Assembly (NCBI GenBank): GCA_015680685.1
Contig: MNCI01009404.1
Span: 159,401-223,400 of the forward strand
Source: Gnetum montanum
Lineage: Eukaryota; Streptophyta; Gnetopsida; Gnetales; Gnetaceae
Direction: 5' to 3'
DNA: 64,000 nucleotides
Shown: positions 55,561 through 64,000 of the stretch, piece by piece
Position numbering within the stretch: position 1 is the first letter of the stretch
Layout of the letters: each line of letters opens with the position of its first letter
Program-made: the position numbers and the translations under genes
Notes under the pieces: generated by a model
What the model was told of the DNA's origin: nothing
Database searches by the model: none
What the model saw: the letters and a program-made list of their open reading frames with translations, nothing else

Positions 55561-56640
55561 GGATGGCCTTGAGGACTAGGTCACCTTCCTTGATCTTTCA
55601 TGTTACCAAGTTATGATGGTGTTGCTACTTTTGCCTCTCTTGGTAGTGTTTGATGTGAGTAAATGCTTACATGTGTTGCTTCTCCACCAGGTCTAAGGCC
55701 ATTATCCACAATTTCTTGTTTTGCTCATCATTAATGAAGTCAATCAAGGCTACTTGGAGTGATGGTACTTGCAATTTTAGAGGTAAAACAACTTTAGAAC
55801 CATAAACAAGGCTATAAGGGATCTTGCTTGTTGCGGTACACTATGTCATTATGTAGGCTCAAAGTGCATGGACAAGCCATTCATACCATTTGTGCTTGCT
55901 ATTTTTGAGCATCTTCTTGAGAAAGTTGATCATTACCTTGTTGCTTGCTTTTGCTTACCCATTAGCTTGAGGGTAATAAGGTGACGAGAAAGAGTGTTTA
56001 ATGCCTAGGTCATGATAGAACTCAGTTTCTTGGCTACTAAATTTTGGTCCATTGTCTGTAACTATGGTCATGGGTATGTCAAAATAGGCTATAATATTAT
56101 CCAAGATAAATTTACAGACTTGTTCAAATGTCATTTTTCTTAGGGGAATAGCTTCAACCCACATGGTAAAGTATTTGGTTGTAGTAATGATGAAGTTATG
56201 TTAGGTTGAAGACTTGCATGTTATAGGTCTAATGATATCTAACCCCCATCATTAAAATGGCCAAGTGATTTGAGTGGTACAAAACTCAGTTGGTGGTACA
56301 TGTATAAGGTTGCTATAGCATTGGCATGTGTCTTAATGTTTAACCTTTTGTAGATAGTCATTTTTTATATGAGGCCAATAGTAGCCTAACCATCTAATCT
56401 TAGCAACCATAGTGCTAGGTCCTATATGTTTTCCACAAACACCCTCGTGAACCTTCTCTAGGACTGTTTTGGCTTTTTCTTTACCTAAGCACTTTAGGAG
56501 TATGCCATCATAGGATCATCCACATAATCTGTTATTACCTACGATGATATACTACTTTGATCATTTGTGTATAGTGTCCTTTTGAGCAGCAATTAGGCCT
56601 TATGAAGACTCACCATGCATAAGGTAAAAATTTATATCGT
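55561..56640 (-). pseudogene. Tat integrase
   Basis: The core ORF 56164-55955 reads MWVEAIPLRKMTFEQVCKFI, then IVTDNGPKFSSQETEFYHDL and SSPYYPQANG, containing the second catalytic Asp; the Glu follows PQANGQ in intact members. The zinc-binding part (56560-56300) is broken. Confidence 0.75.
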
Positions 56641-56845
56641 TGTGCCACTCTGTTATAGGAGAAGTATGAACTACAGCCACCAAGTTATCTTCATTGTTTT
56701 ATGTGATGGGAATAGCACAATTCATAGTTAAGGTGAACAACTTACTAAACACATTAGGTGTAACATTAAGGGCTAGTGTTGCGATAGCGTCAGCTATAGT
56801 GTTTTCATTCTGGGGTATGTGTTGGATATTTGCATCCATGAATTA

Positions 56846-57160
56846 TTATAACAATTGATTCCCTAAGTCATAGCATGGTTGTAAATGTGTTTGTTTGCAT
56901 GCATAAAACTTGGTTACCTGGTTGACCATAAGTTGTGAATCACCCTTAATTATCAAAAATTTAATTCCTAGGTCACATGCTACTATCATTCCTCTGATCA
57001 AACCCTCGTACTCTACTATGTTGTTGGTGCACGAGAGCTTAAAATGATAGGTGAAGGGTTGAATTTCACTAGATGGAAATGTTATGATAGTAGCAGCACT
57101 AGCCCCATGGGAAATTGAAGTTCTATAAGAGTGCATGAACTCTTCATATCCCTTGAGCAC
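56846..57160 (-). pseudogene. Tat second (archaeal-type) RNase H
   Basis: 104-residue open stretch with SISHGASAATIITFPSSEIQ, LSCTNNIVEYEGLIRGMIVA and LGIKFLIIKGDSQLMVNQV, the aRNH motifs with the catalytic Glu (EYE) and Asp (GDSQ). It lies between RNase H and integrase, the usual Tat position. Confidence 0.78.
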
Positions 57161-57391
57161 TTAGCTAATAGTGTTAACATGTTCCTTAAGAAACTCGAGG
57201 TCTATAGTTGTTTGGTCATCAATAGGTGAAATACTGAGTTGTACGGCTATAGCTTGACCATTTGTTGAGGATTGAGAGACGTAGTAAAGGTTACACTCTA
57301 TAATTATGGATTTTCATTTGGCTATATGACTACTTTTGTAAATATTAGTTGTTATAGATCTAAGGGTTTTATCTTTGCAAATGATGTTGAC

Positions 57392-57640
57392 TTAACTTCT
57401 AAAGAGGTAGTGTCTCCACTTCTTCAGCAAGAAGACTAGTGCTAGACAGTACTTCTCAACTTTGGAGTAATGTGTCTCATGTGTGACTAATGCATGGCTA
57501 AGATAGTATACTAGTATTTTTATCCCATCATCACACTTTTGACAGAGTAGAGAGGTAAGGGATGCATTTGAGATGGCAAGGTAGATGTAAAATGGTTTAC
57601 CTTCTTGTGAAGGATAGACTGTTGGTGATTGTGCCAATTC
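57392..57640 (-). pseudogene. Tat first RNase H
   Basis: GKPFYIYLAISNASLTSLLC, then VYYLSHALVTHETHYSKVEK and LALVFLLKKWRHYLF. In Tat elements this first RNase H is often degenerate; the first Asp position reads YLAIS here. Confidence 0.72.
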
Positions 57641-58560
57641 TTAGTTAAGTTTTTCAAAGGCTTCCTAGCATTGAGCTAGCCACTTATAGTGAACTTGTTT
57701 CTTAAGAAAGTGTTGCATGGGTTGTAGTTTATCAATAAGCATAGTGATAAAACTACCAATAAATTGCAATCTTCCTTATAGTCCCTAAAGTTCCTTAAGG
57801 TTGGTAGGTGCTACTAACTTGGATATGGCCTTAACCTTATCAGGATTAACACAAATCATAGCTTTGGATACCACAAAGCCTAGCATCTTACCAATCTTGA
57901 CACCAAAGACACACTTCTTAGGATATAGCCTAAGCTTGTACTTGATGAATTTTTAAGTACAAGCTTAGGATCAATCCTAACATGCCTGATCATTGACCAC
58001 TTTGGATTTAACGGCTATATCGTCTACATAATCATTGAGAAAACCTAACATGTAATCACTAAAGATGTATGTCACAACTCTTTGATAGGTTGCTCCTACA
58101 TTTTTAAGCCTGAAAGGCATCATGGTATAACAAAAGGTACTCCAATGGGTCATGAAGGTTATGCTAAGTTGATGTTCTGGGTTAATCCTAATCTAGTTGT
58201 ATCCTGAGAACACATCCATAAAGGATAATAAGGCATGTCCAACCATAGTATTAATAAGTTGGTCAATACTAGGCAAAGAGAAATCGTCCTTAATGGTCTC
58301 CTTGTTTAGATCTCAGAAATCAATGCAAATATGAATATTCCCATTTTTCTTAGGGACTACCATGATGTTGGACACCTAGTCTAGATAGTTAAGAGCTCTA
58401 ATGAAACCAGCCTGGTATAACTTTGTGATCTCATCATGAATTGCCAAGGCCAAATTAGGTCTAATCTTTCATACGTTTTGCTTAACTGGTCTAATGCTAG
58501 GATCAAGTATAATGTTGTATTAAATTAGACATGGATCTAAGCTTAACATATCTTCATATG
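57641..58560 (-). pseudogene. Tat reverse transcriptase
   Basis: YVDD intact at 58030-58019, with the FLNDYVDDIAVKS context. Thumb motifs follow toward 57700 and fingers upstream toward 58400 in several frames. Confidence 0.72.
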
Positions 58561-58893
58561 ACAAGCAAAGATCTTAATGTTATCTTGTAGGACCTTGGTA
58601 ATGTCTTGAGCCTACTTAGGTTCCAATGAGGAACTTAGTTTGAGGATTTTCTCCTCACCACTATGTGTTGTGATAGGAATCTTAGCCAAAGAATCTTTAG
58701 TTATGTCACCAACCTCTAGATCAAGGATTTTAACTAGGTTTTCAACACAATCTAGAGGTTTTTTGATTGAGGCTATGTAGTTGGCAAGGCTCTTAGGCTC
58801 AAGGTCTATACAATCAAGATCAATGCATTGTTCAATATCACCATGAGGCCCACTTAGGCTAAAAGAAAAGGTGATTTGATTCCAAGTGTTCAT
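58561..58893 (-). pseudogene. Tat pol linker upstream of RT
   Basis: 93-codon stretch (58893-58612) with IDLDCIDLEPKSLANYIASI and a conserved VEDITKDSL-like acidic segment, typical of the variable region between protease and RT. Confidence 0.5.
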
Positions 58894-59318
58894 ACTTCAA
58901 TTCATCATATCAACCATAAGCACTTTAAGTGGAACTTGGATAAATATAAGCAACCAATGCTAAAACAATATGAAATACCTTAGCAAACATACACTATCCA
59001 AATGACAAACAAAGATGAAAATAAAGTTAACGAAGGCTATAATGGATAAATAATGATTAATGGGATTAAAAAAAGGCCACATAAGAGAAGATTAGGTGAA
59101 CATGGTAAAGAAGGTCAACAAGGCCAAAGATAAGGTCAAATCTATGAGAATGGAATGCATACTATAGAAATTGAGTGATCCTAGTCAAATAGGGTTATAT
59201 TTTTCTAGTTTTAGAACTTAGTGGACCATGGTATGGGGTTATATGGCTAATAGGAGAGCTCAGCCATGTGAGGGGGTCATTTGAAGCTATTCTGAGGTAA
59301 AATTGATACCTTTTTCTA

Positions 59319-62049
59319 TGACTACATTAGACCCTACTGGTGACTATGTTAGCCCAATGTAGTCTTGCCTACCTCCAACATAGGTGGCCTTCAAGGGTAC
59401 TTCCCATGGCTTAGAATGAGTATTCTCAAGCTTCTAATGGTCTAAATAGCTAGTTGAGGGGGTAAGTATTGAAGATTGGCAGGTTTTGGTACCTTGGGAT
59501 CCTCAAATAGTGGAAAAAGCTTATTAATAATGATGACTACACTGGGTTACCAAGCTCCAACATAGGCATAAAGAAATTCATGAGTTCATGGGGTTTCTAG
59601 GGCTAAAAAAAACTAAACTTTATAGTTGGAAGTCATGGGGATAAGGTTCTAGTCATTCTGGGCCAATTTTGGACCATTTTGAGCTATTTATTGTCAATTT
59701 TTACTATCACATTTTAACTTCCAAGTGGGACTACACTGGCACAGTGTAGTTTCCAGCTTCTTTAGCATAGTATAGTAGGAAAAATGGATTTTTTCCAATT
59801 TTAGGGCTCAATCGACTATCCTAATGGGCTTCTAGGATCACTGGTGTCATCGGTTAAGGTTTTGATGCAAAAATTTCTAGTTTTCATGTCTGTTTGAACC
59901 TTGGATAATTAGATACCATGGGACTAAATTAGGCATGTATTTCCCTATGTATTCAATGATTCTAGATGAGAAAAGGCTAAAAAGGAATAAATTTTGGCTT
60001 TTTTTCAAAGGATCTAGTGTTTAGACATGTTTTGACAAGGTTTTTGGCCTTTCTAGGGGTCAATTTGGGTAGTTCTAAGGAAATTTTGGCCATGTTTGTA
60101 GGGACTATGTTGGACTTGGATAGGGACTACACTAGCCTAATATAGTCAAAATCTCCCTACCAACATAGTCAAGTTGAGATGGTTGAAAAAATTATTTTGG
60201 TTGCTAGAATCAACTTTGGTAGTCTCCAAGTCTTCTAGAAGTGAGGTACAAGTTGTTTTGGTTGATTTTTGACAAGTTTATGGGGACTACGCTAGATCTG
60301 GAAATGGACTACACTAGCCCCATGTAGTCCCAAATTTCTCTGGCATAGTCCATGTTTTGATGATAAAAAATGATGGAAAAAGATGAATTCTATGGTCTGT
60401 TAAGCTCCGGTGAGGTTCTAGGATCCATTGGAAGTAGATTTTGCATATTTCTGGAAACTTTGGGTAGTTTGATGTGGACTATGCTAGGGCTTAGGAGGGA
60501 CTACACTAGTCCAACATAGTCCCAGTATCTCTTTAGTGTAGTCATGATCTAAGGTTTTAAAACTAATAAATTTTGGTTCAAATGCAAGGTCTGGTGGTGT
60601 CAATGTATCTTGGCGAGGTCCTATGATTGATAAAGGTGTTTTCTGAGTGATCTTTGAACTACTATGGAGTTCATGATGAGGACTACATTAGGATTGGGGT
60701 GGGACTATGTTGGCCCAATGTATTCTTACTCCCTTATCAATGTAGTCCTATTTTGAATGATCAAAGGTTGTTCCTAAGGTTGCCAAAGGCTTCCAGCAAA
60801 GTGCTAGGGTTAACTGGAAGTGAATTTAGTTGATTTTTGACAAGGTTTTTTTGGCAATTTTAGTGCACTCACCATGCCTTAGTTTAGTCATGATAGAATT
60901 AACTAGAAATGGTGAGAAACATAATTTCTAAAGTCACATGGGCCTAAATAAGACTTTGTCAACAATAGTTTGGGTTATTTTTGATAACTATCATCAATTT
61001 TTGGAGGAGTATGCTAGGATTAGAGGGGGACTATGCTGGTCCAATTTATTCCTCACCTCCTTTAGCATAGTCTCATCTTAAAAGGTCAAAAACACTAAGA
61101 AATTTGAGGGTACTATGGTTAGGAAACTCTACATTGCATTCTTGGGTTGTTGGGTGTTGATTTGGGTAGGTTTTGATATTTTTACATATTTTTGGAGGGG
61201 ACTATGCTAGCCTAGGTTGGGACTATGTTGTCCTAGTGTAGTCTTCCTCTCCTCCAATGTAGTCCAAGTTCTTGTTGTTCATAATGGTGAAAAACTACAA
61301 GATTTACTAACAAACGGCTTTGGATGGAGTACTAGGGTCTTTTGTAAGTTAATTTCTTATGATTTCTTTGAATTTTTGGCCATTTGAGATGGACTACCCT
61401 AGGCTCAAGCATGGATTACATTGGCCTAGTGTAGTCCCCCTTCTCCTTCAATGTAGTTAAGTGGTAGGTATTAAAGTGTGAATGGAAAGTTAGTTTCATG
61501 GCCATACTTGCCTAAAGAAGGGTTTTAGGGCTTATCAAAGTCAAGTTTTATGTTTTTTGGAGGTTTATTTTTGTTGATTTTCAAGGGGACTATGTTGGAG
61601 TTGGACTAGGACTACACTGGTCCAACGTAGTCCCAAGTTTCCCTAGCATAGTCATAAAGAAAAGGGAAAAAGCGGCACCATTTACTACAATCAACCATGC
61701 TTTGGGCTTGTCGAAGGCTCAAACTAGGCCTTGGAGAAAAAAAGTGTCAATTTGGGATCAACTAAGGTTTGAATGAACTATATGAAGTTGGAGTACACTA
61801 AGTTTTAGGCAAGACTATGCTAGCCCAGTGTAGTCCCTTACTTCCCTTAGCATAGTTGGTGGAGATACTATGTTCTTGTCAAATTTGGAGTGCCAGTGAT
61901 CAATTTTCAGTGTTGTCAAGGGTTTTGGTCAAGGTTTGGGGAGGTTATACTATCAATTTGGAGCTTCTATAGGATTGGATGGGCTATAAGGAGTCCATCT
62001 CATTTGGACTACACGAGCCCAATGTAGTTCCTTGTTCCCATTTAGCGAA
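59319..62049. repeat. array of about 200-bp units, most carrying a nested palindrome
   Basis: A module of about 70 bp (GACTATGCTAGG...GGGACTACACTAGCCCAATGTAGTCC...CTTTAGCATAGTC, variable) recurs near 59319, 59729, 60099, 60285, 60476, 60682, 61003, 61200, 61389, 61587, 61791 and 61979, mostly 185-205 bp apart. Outer arms GACTATGCTA/TAGCATAGTC are exact reverse complements in consensus; inner arms GACTACACT/A(A/G)TGTAGTC also pair. Sequence between modules (TTGGGT..TTTTGACAAGTTT..) is conserved more weakly. No coding potential. Confidence 0.85.
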
Positions 62050-62599
62050 GCTTTAGAAACTATTAATTTTTTTACAAAAATTGGTTGTACTCGACCATAT
62101 CCTAAGGTTTCTATGAACATAGGATGGAAGATAGAATTAAATTGATAGTCTTCCTAATGTTATGTCAATGTAGTCATGCCCAAAACCTAAAAAATCTTAG
62201 CATATTTGGTGTTTTTTCCATTATTTTTTGTAACATTTAGTACGGTTCACTTAAAATTATCAAGTTTTATGGAAAAAGCTTCACTAAATCCTAGCATAAC
62301 CCTAGTTTCCATTTTTGAAATTGAGTGAAAGTGGAGTTGAAATGAAAAACAAGGTTTTAAGTGTGACGCCTAGGTTTGGATTGGTGTTAAGTTGGAAAAA
62401 CTTGGAAAATCATTATTGCTTGTTCGATTCCTTGCTACAGTGCCTTAGTGTGAGAGCTCTACCACTATTGCTACTTCCCACTAACTATTAGTGTAGCAGT
62501 GACTAACAATAGACCATCATTAGTGTAGTCATACAATTGGAGCACCACTCCCAGCGTAGTCCATTCATTGAAACTCTTCTATAGTGTAGTAAAGGATTT
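62050..62599. other. flank of the palindromic array with scattered core motifs
   Basis: Isolated TGTAGTC/AGTGTAGT cores at about 62170, 62480 and 62530-62590, then unrelated sequence. Confidence 0.5.
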
Positions 62600-64000
62600 T
62601 CTCATATTTCCATGCATCATGGGCAAGAAAATGACTTCTTTCAGAAACACAGAGTTGGAGGATGTGGATACTACAGCTAACACTTTAGTTTGTTAGAATG
62701 CCCAAGGATTGGGATGAGTTCGACTACCACCTTTCCAAGGTAGGTCATTCTTACTAGTTTTCTATTCCATTTCATGTATTCTCCTTCTTCGTTTCTACTC
62801 CATTTTTCATATCTACACTTGTGTACTCATTTTTTTTCATTTCTACAAAAATCCTACCTTGTATTTTGGCCATGTTTATGTAGATCTAGGATTATTCAAT
62901 TTTCTTGGCCTTGGTAAGCTAAATTTTTAAAATATGATTGCTTTTTTGGATGCTTTTTTTCCAAAAACTGGGTGCTTAGCCATTTTTTTCAGATATATGA
63001 TGTGACATTTGTTAAAATTAAAATTTAACAAAATCCCACCTCTTATTTTTTTTGGTTTTCAAATGGGTTGGAAGAAGTTTGGTTGTTTTGTATTGGATTC
63101 ATTGTTAATTTTAATCAGGTTTTATGATTTTTGTAATTTTTGGGGAAAAAAATGCCATGTTGTGTATTTTTTACTAAGAAAATGGTTGTGTGATTCAAAA
63201 ATTTATTTTTATGGGTTTGTAGGATCATGTTTACATTTTCTAAATGTTATGGCCCCATTAGATTCAGAGTTGTAATGATGGAGTTATCATTATTTGAGTG
63301 AGGTTGTGTAAGCAGGTTTCTTTGTCATTTTTCAAATTTCATAGAAGTTCATGAATTTTTTCCAGAACCGATGGAAAGTATTTTGAATTTTCTATGGCTA
63401 CAAATGTGTAGGGTTCGATTTAAGCTTTCAAAAAATGATAGAATCACTTTGTTTGAAGCTCAAATTTTTTTTGGTGAATATTTAGCTAACCCTATGCAAA
63501 AGAGGGTTTATGTTGATGACTATAGTTAGGTCAATTGTGTAATTTTTTATGAAATATTGGCTAGTATTTTTAATGATTTATTTTTATGGATTTTAGTATA
63601 TGATCTTGTGATTCCAATGGCTGTTGAATCATCAAATTTTATTTAGTGGTTAATTAGTTATGGCTATTTTTGTTTGGTTGCGCAATATTGTGATTGCTAG
63701 TCTATGGTGCATTTACCCCTCTAAAGATGGGCAACATTGAGGTTGTATGTAATTTTTTCTATCAACATCCCATGGTCTTGGGGATTCCTTGAGATGTTGG
63801 TAAGGGGAGAAGTGGTTTGAATCAAATTAAAATTTTTTTCATATTTTTTCTAAGTGTTTTCCTATGGCGATTTTGGTGTAAAGTGTGAAATTTGGTTGAA
63901 TGTTGGTTTTTGGTCTTGTCATGTTTCAAATACTAGAAGATGTCAGTGGCCCTAGTGATGGGGATAGAGATGATGATCCACCTCCTTCACAAAATGCTCC
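62600..64000 (+). other. unassigned T-rich region with a possible exon
   Basis: A short plus-strand frame ends WDEFDYHLSK directly before AAG|GTAGGT (near 62743), a good donor-like site. A very T-rich stretch follows, with an AG followed by an open acidic frame (DVSGPSDGDRDDDPPPSQN) at the window end. This could be exon-intron-exon of a gene or retroelement ORF continuing beyond the window, but no protein family is recognised and the frames upstream contain stops. Confidence 0.25.

Larger units (their letters stand above)
55561..58893 (-). mobile_element. Tat-type Ty3/gypsy pol (dual RNase H), minus strand
   Basis: Order on the minus strand: protease-RT linker, RT, RNase H, archaeal-type RNase H, integrase. 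The second RNase H after the first is diagnostic of the Tat lineage (Tat/Ogre group). gag and LTRs were not recognised; 5' of pol the sequence passes into the 59-62 kb array. The 3' side carries two minisatellites, as described for the hypervariable 3' UTR of Tat elements. Confidence 0.75.

Noticed and set aside
63009-63275. 88-codon ORF with Phe/Leu-rich translation
   Set aside because: Arises from T-rich sequence, probably intronic or intergenic; the hydrophobic composition follows from base composition.

Overview
This looks like a heterochromatic, transposon-dominated stretch of a large seed-plant nuclear genome. It contains several generations of old, nested Ty3/gypsy LTR retrotransposons, one block of endogenous pararetrovirus (Caulimoviridae-like), a LINE fragment and several tandem arrays. 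Only one intact host gene can be supported. The age and decay of the elements and the low gene density suggest a gymnosperm, but nothing in the window proves this. The assembly is a draft: there is one run of 99 Ns and five single Ns, and at least one contig looks joined in the wrong orientation.

Layout. 1-4454 (+): 3' part of a gag-only Athila-type LTR element ending in its 3' LTR. 4472-5320 (-): a related LTR in opposite orientation, with a decayed tRNA-Asp primer site. 5321-14560: endogenous caulimovirid block. Its minus-strand part reads as one circularly permuted genome copy with a LINE fragment inside it; its plus-strand part is a rearranged partial copy fused head-to-head. 14715-18200 (+): decayed chromovirus (gypsy with chromodomain), with an inverted contig inside. 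18200-25500: lower-copy island with a cold-shock-domain pseudogene (about 19.93-20.07 kb), short tandem repeats, and an intact two-exon ATS3/PLAT-domain secreted protein gene on the minus strand (22673-23403). 25690-40640 (+): a Ty3/gypsy element split by a complete nested Athila-type element (25899-35481, minus strand) with a perfect 5-bp target duplication ACATG. 40640-43750: unassigned sequence plus an LTR-like promoter segment rich in GCTATGCTACGCTAC palindromes. 43754-47960 (+): decayed Athila-type pol and 3' noncoding region. 48300-52600 (+): decayed coiled-coil ORF of unknown retroelement type, interrupted by a solo LTR (50791-51690, TSD GCTTT). 53440-58893 (-): Tat-type pol with the usual two RNase H domains, followed on its 3' side by two minisatellites. 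59319-62049: an array of about 200-bp units, most carrying a two-stem palindrome. 62600-64000: unassigned, T-rich.

Most notable points. (1) The plus-strand gypsy at 35.5-40.6 kb appears to encode an extra archaeal-type RNase H between protease and reverse transcriptase, unlike the Tat order (after the ordinary RNase H) that is also present in this window. (2) Six LTR or LTR-like promoters share CCTATAAATA, but most carry a different short palindromic or tandem motif array just upstream. (3) The 59.3-62.0 kb array repeats a nested hairpin whose core is shared with the 53.4 kb minisatellite. (4) The caulimovirid block is consistent with integration of a circular genome copy followed by inversion. 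Viral and retroviral-type genes are described only as broken relics.
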